Shown in pieces: positions 34,083-58,100 of a stretch of 64,000 nt of DNA. A program made the translations under genes and the position numbers. Source of the DNA: Corticium candelabrum. Lineage: Eukaryota; Porifera; Homoscleromorpha; Homosclerophorida; Plakinidae. How positions within the stretch are numbered: the stretch's first letter is position 1; every line of letters starts with the position of its first letter. The notes under the pieces were generated by a model. It did no database searches, was not told the DNA's origin, and saw only the letters and a program-made list of their open reading frames with translations. The stretch spans positions 2,912,003 to 2,976,002 of the forward strand of contig NC_085093.1 in assembly GCF_963422355.1 (NCBI RefSeq). The letters run 5' to 3'.

Positions 34083-34741
34083 TAGCCTCGAATTTCCAGA
34101 CCAGAGAGCGCGCGAAGCGCGCGAACTCTAGTCTGGACCAAGTCGATACTAAAATGATTTCGGAAGTATTTATCAAAAGCAATGGTAAATGGTGTCTAAC
34201 AGCGTAGGATCGTTTTACCTAGATCAACATATCATTTGTAAATGCCATGAGATCTCATGAACAAAGAAGAGACGTCTGCAGCGTTTGCGGCGATATCTTG
34301 GTAGACGGCATGAAACAACGACTCTTTGATTCTTCGGCAGACCGCTAGCTAGTCTAACCGCTCGACTAGCGAGACTACCGCTCGACCAGTTGTCAAAGGT
34401 GATGTCACCGCAAGCTTGAAAATATCAAAGAACTGAAGCTGAAACTGAAACTAAGATGTGTGTATGTGCAAAGTCTGATCCAATCATTGTTTTGGCATGC
34501 AGAGTCTAGTCATTGTTCTGGCGTGCACTTAGTCGCCCACGAGGATTTCACACGCGCGCAATCAGTGCTAGTGCACCTATCATAACCAATTATTGCTAAG
34601 CCAATCAGAATTTACAACCGAGATTCGGGTTGTAGAAGCTGATTGTCTAAGAAGGGCTATTTCCGAAATCATTTTAGTATCGACTTGGTCCAGACTAGAG
34701 TTCGCGAGCTGCGCGCTCTCTGGTCTGGAAGTTCGAGGCTA
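34083..34741. mobile_element. TAGCCTCG-type DNA element nested in the Gmr1-like copy
   Basis: 659 bp with inverted ends of about 90 bp (TAGCCTCGAATTTCCAGACC; matching GGTCTGGAAGTTCGAGGCTA) and a perfect 9 bp target duplication CAGCGCATT at 34074-34082 and 34742-34750. No coding sequence in the middle. The duplication length fits Merlin or Mutator-like superfamilies, but ends alone do not decide. Confidence 0.9.
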
Positions 34742-37700
34742 CAGCGCATTACGCGATCGTTGATAAACTTAGCCTTGCTTAGGTACTGTAAAGGTTGATG
34801 GTCTGTCTGGATAGTGAACTCGCGACCATACAAGTAGCGTAGGTATTTTTTCACCGCCCAAACCACAGCCAAACATTCTCTTTCAATAGCCGAGTATTTT
34901 CGCTCGGCTCCGGTGAGCTTCTTGCTTCCATATCCGACTGGGAACAATTTGCCGTCATGAACCTGGAGTAAGACGGCTCCGACACCTACCTCTGATGCAT
35001 CGACAGGCAACGTGTATGGCTTGTCATGATCGGGAAGATGTAGCACAGGTCTGCTCGTCACTGCATGTTTTAGCGATGTATATGCTCTCTCTTGTGTCCC
35101 CCCCCCCACTCAACTTTGTTGGGTTGTCCTTTTTTGGTAAGATCAGTCAGAGTTACGGCCACCGCACTGAAGTTGGGAATGAAATCTCTATAAAACCCCG
35201 CGAGACCTATAAAAGCTCGAAGCTCTTTCTTAGTTGTGGGTCGCGGTGCACTGCGTACTTTAGAGACGTTCTCTTCGTTTGGTTCGATCATACTTTCCCA
35301 ATGTGATGGCCATTAAAGTCTAAAGCCCCAGCTCCGATCAAGCATTTTGACGGCCTCACTGTCAAGCCTTCCCTTAGAATCCGCTCCAATACCTCACGAA
35401 GGACAATTACGTGGTCCTGCCACGTCAGTGTGTGAGCTATGGTGTTGTCCACATATGAGTCTACCTTTTCCATCCCTTGAAACAATTTCCTCATTGCTCG
35501 GACGAGCGTCGCACTTGAATTCATCATTCCAAACGGCATCTTTAGAAACTCATAACATCCGTCAGGGGTAGGAAAAGCTGTTTTGCTTATATCCTCCTCA
35601 GCGACGGGGATCTACCAGTATCCTTTACTTAAATCTAGCTTGGTAAAGAATCTACCTTTTCCAAGCTTTTGCACGAGCTCTACCATCAGAGTTATCGGTT
35701 CAGGGTCTGGTATGGTAATGCGATTAAGTCGGCGATAATCTACACAGATGCGGTTAGTCCCATCTCGCTTGCGTACCACGACCACTGGTGATGCATAGGG
35801 CAACTCTAAACGACGTATCACCTTCATGTCTATCATTTTATGAATGTCCGTCTGCAAAGACTTGCGCACATTGTATGGAACTACGTAAGGTTTGCTGCTA
35901 ACCGACACATCTGTCATCAAATGAATGTGATGGCTTACATCTGTCATCAAATGAATGTGATGGCTTACCAAGGTCGTTGTCCCAGGAAGATCCGTAAACA
36001 CTCCCGTAAACTCTCGAACTAATCCGACCACTTCGACCATTTGCTCCTTGATTAGTCCGTCTCCATACTTCACGTCCTCAAAGGACTCTGTGCTGAGGCA
36101 ATTCCCGAACTCCAATAGTCCGTCATCGCTCGCTGCTTCTCGAGTGCCGCCCGTGGCTTCGACGATATGCAGAACATACTGTTTCCAGCAGCAGTCCTCT
36201 TACATTGTCATCTGCCTTTGGCATCAACTCTTCACTTCGCACACGATATCTCCTTAGAAGATAAACGTGATAGGTTTTGACTTTGCCCTTCACGTTGATT
36301 CTATAATCGTTCGACCCAATTCGTTCTTCTACGGAGTACGGTCTCTTCAATTGCATCAATAATTTGTTTGCCTCCGTTGGTAATAGAACAAGGACCATGT
36401 CACCTGTTTCAAACTGTCGCTGTCTTGCCCTTAAATCATAATGACGTTTCTGGTATCGTTGTGCTTTTCGTAATTCTTCTCGTGCTATTTGTGTAGTATG
36501 CTCAAGCCTCTCCTTTAATTCTAAGACATATTGATGGGTAGTGCGCACGTCCGTGTCATCATCTTCTTGCGTCCAGAGGTGACGAAGTATTCGCATCGGT
36601 GCCCACACTGTTCTCCCAAAGACTACTTCAAATGGAAAAAACCCCGTAGATTCTTGTGGTACCTCCCGGTATGCAAAAAGCAGAGCGTTGACATATCTGT
36701 CCCCCTGCTTGGGCTTTTCTGCACACAGCCGTCTCAGCATCGTCTTCAAAGTACCATTGAATCTTTCTACGAGAACGTTGCACATGGAATGATAAGGCGT
36801 AGTGGCAAGTTGACTGATACTAAGTAGTCTAGACACCTCCTTCATGCAGTCCAAAACGAATTGTCTTCCCAAGTCACTGAGAACTTTCTTGGTACTCCAA
36901 CTCGGCTGTAAATGTCGAGGAGAGCCTCCTCCACCGATACCATATCGATGTTCTTGAGAGGAACGGATTCTGGATATCTGGTCGCGTAGTCGACCAGCGT
37001 CAAGATGTAACGATACCCGCTTTCACTCGGCGGGGACATCGATCCCACCAGATCGACTGCAACTCTTTTGCATGGTACGTCTATTATAGGCATATTTTGC
37101 AGCGGTACCCTACCACAAACTCCTCTCTTGTCTGTGCGCTGGTAAATATCGCAAGATTTACAGAACTGGGTCGCCTCTCTTCGAACTGAGGGCCAATAGA
37201 AATTGCTAAAGACCCGGTCAATAATCCTCTTTGATCCCAGGTGACCGCCCAAAATAGACTGATGAACAAGTTCCATCACTTGACGACGTAATGGGTCTGG
37301 AACCATGACTTGCCTCACTGGCTGTCCTCCGTTCACCCTTGGATGGATGTACAATCTATAGATAATACCATATTTGATTTCATATTTCGGACCATTTTGG
37401 TCGTCCGACTTATATATAGCCTCTGCCAAATGTCTGTATTTCTCAAGTGTACGGTCCTGATTCTGTAGTTCTTCTAATCGTTCTTTATCCACCGTGAGCA
37501 ACGGGCTTGCCTCCGGTACCGTCAACTGGGTGGTTGTTTCCTTTAACTTTTGCTTAGGCCCTCGTCACTACGGCGGCAGTGTGGATGTCAAAATCAGCTT
37601 GATGAGGGCTCTTTGCCCCCGGCACGTTGCCAATGATAACGTCATAAATGGCGTCTTGAAGACATAGCGCTTCCACTGTACCTGACAAATAAGGGGTATC

Positions 37701-39218
37701 AACATTGACACGGGCAATCGGTACCTTCTTGATAGTTATCGACCAATTGGATAAAGCCATCACGTCCTGTGTACTGGTCATGCCTCACAAATTGTTGCTT
37801 GACAATAACTCCACTACATTCGGTGTCCCCGAGTGCGGTGATTCTAGCATCTCCGACCCAACCTTTGGCAATGGGCATACTCTCAGACACGGCTGTTCTC
37901 ACAATTGGTGTGTTAATACTTACGCGCTGCTTTCCTCTTGGCTCAAGCGTCGGCGGTCTTACGGTCTTGTGATAAGACGTGTTACGCTGTGATCGAAAAC
38001 TGTTGAAGACCACAAACATCCAGCACTGACGTCTCTAGAATCGCTTGTTCTCCCACCACGTTGCAAACCGTGTTCATCTTTAGACTTATCCTCGCCTGCT
38101 GCAGCTTTGTATGTGATCTTGGTATTTCCGTCCGTCTCACGTCTCACGTCTCACAAGCCAGCACCTCTTAGCCTCGTGAACCAATTTACCACATATGTAA
38201 CATTGTGTCTGAATTCTGGACTTACATTCTGACGCTCGATGTCCAAACCTCTTGCACAGGAAGCATTGAATAGCAGCTTTCTGAACCTCTTCACGAGATT
38301 GGATGTCGTCATGATCGACAGCTCCTGACGGCGCGGAGATTAGGCATGACGTTGATGCGGAGTGGAATTTTCGATTATGTGCTACCAGATATCTTCCTGC
38401 AGCCTGCGTCAACTCTTCCAAATTTGGCAACTCTCTTTCTCGAAGGTGGATCGCCAAGTCCTTGGGACAGGCGTTAATGAATTGTTCTCTTATAAATAAC
38501 TCCTTGATTCCAATCGCCGACTCATCTGTGTGGGACAGTAAGATCCATTTATCTAAATATGATTTAAGTCGTGTAACGAACCGTTCAGGATTTTCATATA
38601 GCTGTGGACGACTCTTGCGAAACTTGTCGCGATATCCGTCAGTCGTCAAATCATATCATTTAAGTAAGGCTTCTTTCAGTAAATCATAATTTACGGCGGT
38701 TTCATCCGGCATCCTAGAATAAACGTCGAGGGCCTTCCCCGTTAGCAATGCGCTAATAAGTGCTGTCGCCCATTCAGACTTCGGCCAGGAATTACTTGTC
38801 GCAAACCTCTCGAAGCGCTGTAAATAACTGTCAATTTCGTCGATACCATCTTGAAACGCAGGTAATTTAGGAAACTTGCCTGTACGCCCTTTGCTTCCGG
38901 GCTCTGGCTCAACCGCTCGTGTGCCTACGGCAGCGGCATCCAACTCGATCTTTTTCATTTCTAACTCGCGCCTGTGTGTTGCTTCTTCGTTTTCCAACTC
39001 CAACACTCTCAATTCCATTTCTTTATGTCTGTCTTCTCGTTCAATCGACTGCTGCTCAACCACAAAGGTCTGTAACTCCTCACCTTGCAGTCCCATTCTT
39101 CCACCGAGTTCCACCAAACGCTCCATCGATTATCTTTCTATCACGTCTCTTCTTCCACTGAATACCAGCGTTTCCCGTTATTTCTATGCTTCTCTTCCTT
39201 TCCCTCCTGAGCCCCCAA

Positions 39219-39491
39219 TGTTACGGGTCGTTTGAAGGAAGGCTAGAGTCGGTACACACGCACAGCGGAAGACACGCAATAGACAAAGATATAGGCGTAT
39301 AACTCGCACCACTAACTTTAACACAACTGTACAACAACTACTTCTAATATACTAGAGTAGTCAGTAGAATATATACGTGAGCGGCACCGGCATTCAGTCA
39401 TTTCGGTTCAGTCAATGTAAGTACCTCCCCTTTTTCCCAAACGTTATGATAATTTGAGTAACACAAAAATAGTCGCTTGTGACACGTGACA
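39219..39491 (-). repeat. 5' LTR of the Gmr1-like element
   Basis: 273 bp copy, followed by CATAC; the uninterrupted paralogous site is near 3137. Confidence 0.93.
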
Positions 39492-39926
39492 CATACAAAA
39501 AAAAGAAAATTACGTACGTCATGACGCGGCGGTATGGTCTGGCTACGCGAGACTAAATTGCTTGCATTTTTTATGATAGAAGTCAGAAAATGTCACAGAG
39601 ACGTCTATAAACATAACCATTTGATGAAATAGAGCACAAGCCCTATTACACATATTTAGTTGTACATTATCTTTGCCATATCCACTGCAAACGGTAGGAG
39701 TTACAAAACTGTAAAATCCATTAATAAGTAAAGTTATGTTTCATACAATTTCGTGCAGCAATGTACTAGTAGCAAAGAATACATGTATGAAATTGATTGT
39801 TGCAACTCACTTTTACAAAAACAAAAACTAGCTGCCCTTAATTAACATAATCACAATAACAATGACAACTACCAATGAAATCTATAACTGTTGCTTTTTT
39901 TTAGTTTTGTGGAGTGGCAGTTCAAG
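39492..39926. other. TRAF-like 3' flank
   Basis: Homologous to the 3' flanks of the three other TRAF-like genes. No coding sequence. Confidence 0.75.
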
Positions 39927-41357
39927 CTAATTCTTCATATGAATAGTCAGTTCACAAACAATAGAGTCGTCCTTAATGTAGTGATGAGACTCTAAACGTT
40001 TGTGAGAGACAAACCTTGGCTTACCCCTTCCCGTCATTTCGGTTCCAAGATTCAATGCATTCTTGTAGGGAGGTGAACACCGGTGAACAACGTTCACTCC
40101 TGCTAGTTGTTGATCAATAATTGCAAGATCAAATGAAAATGGAAAAGGCCAAACAAGCCTCTCATCAAACTCTCCAAAACTTGGAAACAGATAAACACCA
40201 ACATAGTTCTCAAAAGTATTGGCATCAATAACATCAACTGGATAGACTTCAAGATACAGATGATACCCAGGGTATACATAGAATGGACTGCTCTCAATCG
40301 AATTTTCACCTGGTTTCTCTAATTTTGCTTGTATGACTTTCTCAGACCAGTTCTCTATTCTCCATTTGTGCACAAACTTGCTAGCAGTTAAAACAGGTGG
40401 AAGAGAATATTTCCTTCTGATCAATTCTTCACACAACTGTGATTCCACCTCTGACAGTCTACCTTCTGTGCCTGCCAATTTCTGTTCAGTTTTCTTTAAA
40501 GTCTGTTCAGAATCCTCCAACTTCTGTTCAGTTTTCTCCAACTTCTGTTCAGTTTTCTCCAACTTCTGTTCAGTTTTCTCCAACTTCTGTTCAGTTTTCT
40601 CCAACTTTAATTTGGTTGTTCTTAGTTCCATCGCAATCAGACCAAGATGGTTAGCTGTGTTACTATCAATGTGCCTTAACAGTTCATGACGTTTTCCTTC
40701 AAACTGACACCCATTATCTCTAAAATCACAACTAAGAATACTGTTTGGACAATTTCCTTGCCTGCCAGTGTGATCTTCCATCTGACCCCTTGCCAACGTT
40801 TGCCCACAAGAGTAGACGCAGCCAACAGGATACAGAAGACATGTCAGGTGATGAGCTGCAAGATCCATCCTTTCCATTCTGGCACTGCAATAACCACAAC
40901 TAATGACTCTCCTTCCACACAGTCTTGCCTTGTGATTTTTCATTTCCTTTCGTATCACCATTATTCCACACTTGTTTTCACACGTTTCTTCAACATATTC
41001 ACATTTCTTCTCATGAGTCTCTCTGTATCTCAACTCCCCAACCCATTCACAACCTTTCTCATGTCGATCACATTTGATCATCAAATCCAGTATCTCTCGT
41101 TTCAGCGCATTGTTGGAAAAAATCTCTGATTTCGTCAACCGCGCCCTACACGAAGGGCAAGAGATATACGACTCGTCGCCTAGTGCAGGTACTTCTACGG
41201 GTGCGCTTGGCAAGTCTGCAAAACAATTTGCACAAAAGTGATGGCCACAATCTGTGAGTTTCGGTTCTCGTAAAACTAGAAAGCAAATGGGGCACAAAAA
41301 TCTATCAGCGACAGTTTCAGCAAACACAGCATCGAAGCCTCTCTCCTCAGCCGCCAT
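39927..41357 (-). CDS. TRAF-like RING/zf-TRAF/MATH protein 4
   Basis: Intronless, 476 residues. RING (about 19-72), TRAF zinc fingers (about 95-220), coiled coil with about six heptads, two of them diverged (DSEQTLK), and MATH ([10 protein letters not shown] to TIHMKN). It is open and belongs to the most complete unit: its ATG lies 256 bp from the ATG of the intact BTB-Kelch gene on the plus strand. An in-frame upstream extension lacks an ATG, so the conserved AACATGGCG start is chosen. Confidence 0.9.
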   Translation of the reverse strand: MAAEERGFDAVFAETVADRFLCPICFLVLREPKLTDCGHHFCANCFADLPSAPVEVPALGDESYISCPSCRARLTKSEIFSNNALKREILDLMIKCDRHEKGCEWVGELRYRETHEKKCEYVEETCENKCGIMVIRKEMKNHKARLCGRRVISCGYCSARMERMDLAAHHLTCLLYPVGCVYSCGQTLARGQMEDHTGRQGNCPNSILSCDFRDNGCQFEGKRHELLRHIDSNTANHLGLIAMELRTTKLKLEKTEQKLEKTEQKLEKTEQKLEKTEQKLEDSEQTLKKTEQKLAGTEGRLSEVESQLCEELIRRKYSLPPVLTASKFVHKWRIENWSEKVIQAKLEKPGENSIESSPFYVYPGYHLYLEVYPVDVIDANTFENYVGVYLFPSFGEFDERLVWPFPFSFDLAIIDQQLAGVNVVHRCSPPYKNALNLGTEMTGRGKPRFVSHKRLESHHYIKDDSIVCELTIHMKN

Positions 41358-41613
41358 GTTGCGCACAAGAACACGTGCGTACAAAAAATGTTAGAAGATT
41401 ACACTGACACAACAGATTGATGCAACACCCAGACCTAGTCCATACACCAGTTTGATCTCAATAATCGTAGCACGACTAGCGTACTGCAAACGTGCGGTAT
41501 AACCAAGCTGTAACAAGCAAGACAAACCGAGCCGCTCAGCGTACTTCCGTAAACATTGCAGTTACATAACCATACGGGCTTTAAAGTAACTCAAACCTCC
41601 CGGATGTAGTGCG
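41358..41613. promoter_or_regulatory. Shared head-to-head promoter region, unit 4
   Basis: 256 bp between divergent start codons of the TRAF-like and BTB-Kelch genes; conserved with 20272-20503. It contains an ACACGTG E-box-like motif next to the TRAF start. Shared regulation is an inference from spacing and conservation. Confidence 0.5.
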
Positions 41614-47323
<5,710 letters not shown>

Positions 47324-47358
47324 ACAACGATCGTTTTAGAGTGATTTATATGGACATA

Positions 47359-47364
47359 AATAAA
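47359..47364 (+). terminator. AATAAA poly(A) signal of the BTB-Kelch gene
   Basis: AATAAA 36 bp after the stop codon, in the 130 bp gap before the convergent MRPL9 stop codon. Confidence 0.6.
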
Positions 47365-47453
47365 TTAGTTTGACAGAGATCTTAATTTGAGTGAAAGCCA
47401 TTGTTACAATGTTGACAGATTTTCCAAATTATGTTTGAATATATCGTTAAGTA

Positions 47454-53989
<6,536 letters not shown>

Positions 53990-54008
<19 letters not shown>

Positions 54009-54095
54009 CGCTGCCTACCCGTATGTTATCCACGTGCGTCCGTCACCTTCGAAAAGTCTCGTCACTTTCAAGGCTGGCCAAGAGGACGAGAACGA
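53990..54095. promoter_or_regulatory. Very short divergent promoter, MRPL9 / pyrophosphatase
   Basis: First ATGs of the two genes are 14 bp apart (54008 minus, 54023 plus); if both used their next in-frame ATG the gap would be 104 bp. No TATA box. Promoter elements must overlap coding or UTR sequence. Confidence 0.5.
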
Positions 54096-54994
54096 TGTCA
54101 TACGTAGCAGTAGAGAAAGGCTCCGAGTACACGTCGAACTACCGCATTTACTACCGAGACTCGAAGGGGGCCCCCCTTTCACCATTCCACGACATCCCGC
54201 TCTACGCCAACGCTGAACAGACCGTACTCAACATGGTGGTCGAGGTGCCGAGGTGGTCCAACGCCAAAATGGAGATAAACAAGACGGACAAGCTCAACCC
54301 GATCAAGCAGGACTACAAGAAAGGAAAACTGCGTTTCGTCCACAATTGTTTCCCTCATCACGGGTATATCTTCAACTATGGCGCTCTGCCACAGACGTGG
54401 GAGGATCCGAATCATCGCGACGCGAGGACCGGTTGCCTGGGTGACAACGACCCACTGGATGTGTTGGATATCGGGTCTCGGGTGGCTAGACGTGGCGAGG
54501 TACGGCAAGTGAAGACGCTCGGTCTGATGGCGCTCATCGACGAGGGTGAAACCGATTGGAAGATCATTGCTATTGATATCAGTGATCCTGAATCTGGGAA
54601 TATTAATGATATCCCGGATGTTGAGAAGAAAATGCCCGGATTATTGACAGCAATCCACGAGTGGTTCAAGATATATAAAATACCAGCGGGTAGTCTTGCG
54701 AACAAGTTTGCGTTTGGAGGACAAGCGAAGGACAAGGCGTTCGCCGACGATGTCATACGGATGACGAGGGAGTCTTGGCAGGAGCTGATCATGGGGAAAG
54801 TCGAAGGGAAAGGCGTGTCTCTAGCAAACACGACAATACAAGGCAGTCCGTTTATGATCACGAAGGAGGACGCGGAGAGTGTGATTGCCGGCGCCGATCC
54901 GCACGGCCCACCCGGTCCGATTGAGTCCATTATCGTAGACAAATGGCATTATGTTAGCAAGGAAGACGCAGCCGCAGTAAAGGACGACGATTGA
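54023..54994 (+). CDS. Inorganic pyrophosphatase, family I
   Basis: Single-exon 323-residue enzyme that splits pyrophosphate into two phosphates with Mg2+. The signature DNDPLDVLDIG (about 137-147) with its metal-binding Asp residues is intact, as are KGKLRFVHNCFPHHGYIFNY, GALPQTWEDP and the C-terminal KWHYVSKE. Length fits animal PPA1/PPA2. Residues 1-24 are basic and acid-free (MLSTCVRHLRKVSSLSRLAK), a plausible mitochondrial leader; Met25 (MSYVAVEKGS) is where a cytosolic form would begin. The lack of introns, next to a six-exon neighbour, is notable but the frame is open and the ORF is not flanked by poly(A), so retrocopy status is unproven. Confidence 0.93.
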   Translation: MLSTCVRHLRKVSSLSRLAKRTRTMSYVAVEKGSEYTSNYRIYYRDSKGAPLSPFHDIPLYANAEQTVLNMVVEVPRWSNAKMEINKTDKLNPIKQDYKKGKLRFVHNCFPHHGYIFNYGALPQTWEDPNHRDARTGCLGDNDPLDVLDIGSRVARRGEVRQVKTLGLMALIDEGETDWKIIAIDISDPESGNINDIPDVEKKMPGLLTAIHEWFKIYKIPAGSLANKFAFGGQAKDKAFADDVIRMTRESWQELIMGKVEGKGVSLANTTIQGSPFMITKEDAESVIAGADPHGPPGPIESIIVDKWHYVSKEDAAAVKDDD

Positions 54995-55112
54995 TGACTG
55001 ATTGTCATATCATACAGTACTAATACTAATAGATTGTGCTATTTTTCGATGCATCGACTGACATTCTGTTGTGCGTTTACTGAGCTGTGGATTTACATGT
55101 TGCATTGATAAC

Positions 55113-55118
55113 AATAAA
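55113..55118 (+). terminator. AATAAA poly(A) signal of the pyrophosphatase gene
   Basis: AATAAA about 120 bp after the stop, just before the convergent DDAH stop codon at 55148. Confidence 0.7.
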
Positions 55119-55147
55119 TGTTAACGTGTAACACAAACATTGTGTGG

Positions 55148-58100
55148 TTAGTTAATTAGGACACTACAGCATGTGAGTGCACCGTCAACCTTTGACAACT
55201 CCGAGTTCTCTACCTCTCGTGTTGGACAGTTTAGTGATTTGAAGACCTGTGCGCTGGCGGGGAATTCTCGACTGCTACGATGCAAGATGCAGCCATTTAT
55301 GTATACGACGTTGGCCGCGCCAAAGTCTGGAATCCAGAGTGGCGTGTACTGAAATGCTGCAAGGTGACTGATGTCCTTCCATGTCTGTCTGCCGGCTGGA
55401 TTGTCTGCGATTGCGATGACATCATCGCCTGCCATGGTGGCTAGAGACTTCAAATGTAAGGAGTCCAAAACTCTGATGCTTGTTGCTTTGTATTGTGAAA
55501 AGACGGAAGCAAGGAATTCGACACCATCCTGTAACACAAACTGGATTAATTACATACAATGCATAAGTGCAAGGTTTGCGCATGCGCAACACATTACGTC
55601 ATTAATTTTTTTAAGTGTAGCAGATAAACTAATAGTATGTTACTAAAATGTGGATTTCCTAAATTTGGTTTCAGTCTATCTCCAAGACAAATAGCATCAA
55701 GTACATTGAGGGCACAAATAGAATCAGTTGCTATCAGAATCAAGCAGCAAGTCCTGATATACAATGGTCTGACATGCAGCAAACTATCAAATCAGCAAAA
55801 ACACGGGCATACCAGGAGATGAATACACACAACTGTAGGCACTCTGGCATACGCACTGTGTACCTACACACACTTGTAGGCACTCTGGCATACGCACTGT
55901 GTACCTACACACACTTGTAGGCACTCTGGCATACGCGCTGTGTGTGTTGTACACAAGGCAATCAATGCCTGTGCTGTGTTCCCATCGTTCTTTCTTTGAT
56001 TTGTAAACCGGTCCCTTAGGGGACCTACAAAAATTCATGTAGACTCCTTGTACGCTCTCCTCCACGGAAATCTTTAGTAAAAGGCGAAAGATTTATGCGT
56101 TCTGAAGGAGAACCAGAGTGACATACGGAGGGTCACCACAACACTATATACAACCACTACGTCATGAGTATTGTGGGACCTCCTATCCAAATAGCTTTAC
56201 AAGTACATTGAGGGCACAAATAGAATCAGTTGCTATCAGAATCAAGCAGCAAGTCCTGATATACAATGGTCTGACATGCAGCAAACTATCAAATCAGCAA
56301 AAACACGGGCATACCAGGAGATGAATACGTAGGCACTCTGGCATACGCACTGTGTACCTACACACACTTGTAGGCACTCTGGCATACGCACTGTGTACCT
56401 ACACACACTTGTAGGCACTCTGGCATACGCACTGTGTACCTACACACACTTGTATGCACTCTGGCATACGCACTGTGTGTATTGTAGGCACTCTGGCATA
56501 CGCACTGTGTACCTACACACACTTGTAGGCACTCTGGCATACGCACTGTGTACCTACACACACTTGTAGGCACTCTGGCATACGCACTGTGTGTATTGTA
56601 CACAAGGCAATCAATGCCTGTGCTGTGTTCCCATCGTTCTTTCTTTGATTTGTAAACCGGTCCCTTAGGGGACCTACAAAAAATTCATGTAGACTCCTTG
56701 TACGCTCTCCTCCACGGAAATCTTTAGTAAAAGGCGAAAGATTTATGCGTTCTGAAGGAGAACCAGAGTGACATACGGAGGGTCACCACAACACTATATA
56801 CAACCACTACGTCATGAGTATTGTGGGACCTCCTATCCAAATAGCTTTACAAGTACATTGAGGGCACAAATAGAATCAGTTGCTATCAGAATCAAGCAGC
56901 AAGTCCTGATATACAATGGTCTGACATGCAGCAAACTATCAAATCAGCAAAAACACGAGCATACCAGGAGATGAATACGTAGGCACTCTGGCATACGCAC
57001 TGTGTACCTACAGACACTTGTAGGCACTCTGGCATACGCACTGTGTACCTACAGACACTTGTAGGCACTCTGGCATACGCACTGTGTACCTACACACACT
57101 TGTAGGCACTCTGGCATACGCACTGTGTACCTACACACACTTGTATGCACTCTGGCATACGCACTGTGTACCTACACACACTTGTAGGCACTCTGGCATA
57201 CGCACTGTGTACCTACACACACTTGTAGGCACTCTGGCATACGCACTGTGTACCTACACACACTTGTATGCACTCTGGCATACGCACTGTGTACCTACAC
57301 ACACTTGTAGGCACTCTGGCATACGCACTGTGTACCTACACACACTTGTAGGCACTCTGGCATACGCACTGTGTACCTACACACACTTGTATGCACTCTG
57401 GCATACGCACTGTGTGTATTGTAGGCACTCTGGCATACGCACTGTGTACCTACACACACTTGTATGCACTCTGGCATACGCACTGTGTGTATTGTAGGCA
57501 CTCTGGCATACGCACTGTGTACCTACACACACTTGTAGGCACTCTGGCATACGCACTGTGTACCTACACACACTTGTAGGCACTCTGGCATACGCACTGT
57601 GTACCTACACACACTTGTATGCACTCTGGCATACGCACTGTGTGTATTGTAGGCACTCTGGCATACGCACTGTGTACCTACACACACTTGTATGCACTCT
57701 GGCATACGCACTGTGTGTATTGTAGGCACTCTGGCATACGCACTGTGTACCTACACACACTTGTAGGCACTCTGGCATACGCACTGTGTGTATTGTAGGC
57801 ACTCTGGCATACGCACTGTGTGTATTGTACACAAGGCAATCAATGCCTGTGCTGTGTTCCCATCGTTCTTTCTTTGATTTGTAAACCGGTCCCTTAGGGG
57901 ACCTACAAAAAATTCATGTAGACTCCTTGTACGCTCTCCCCCACGGAAATCTTTAGTAAAAGGCGAAAGATTTATGCGTTCTGAAGGAGAACCAGAGTGA
58001 CATACGGAGGGTCACCACAACACTATATACAACCACTACGTCATGAGTATTGTGGGACCTCCTATCCAAATAGCTTTACAAGTACATTGAGGGCACAAAT

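Larger units (their letters stand above)
33652..39491 (-). mobile_element. Gmr1-like Ty3/gypsy retrotransposon, broken
   Basis: A 5840 bp fossil on the minus strand with 275/273 bp LTRs and CATAC target duplication. Parts from its 5' end: gag (about 39.1-38.1 kb) with two zinc knuckles (CFLCKRFGHRASEC, CYICGKLVHEAKRC), protease region (about 38.0-37.55 kb), integrase (about 37.5-36.1 kb: HHCC finger, core, C-terminal region), then reverse transcriptase (about 36.1-35.3 kb, FFTKLDLSKGYW, SYVDN) and RNase H (about 35.1-34.7 kb). Integrase before RT in a Ty3/gypsy-type pol is the Gmr1 arrangement. TTGGGGGCTC next to the 5' LTR resembles a tRNA-Pro primer site. Several breaks and one nested insertion. 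LTRs differ by about 3 percent by eye: younger than the neighbour at 28.8 kb. Confidence 0.9.

Noticed and set aside
55980-56100. tRNA or small RNA gene around the GGTCCCTTAGGGGACC hairpin
   Set aside because: No cloverleaf, no A/B boxes; the palindrome is part of a repeated spacer.
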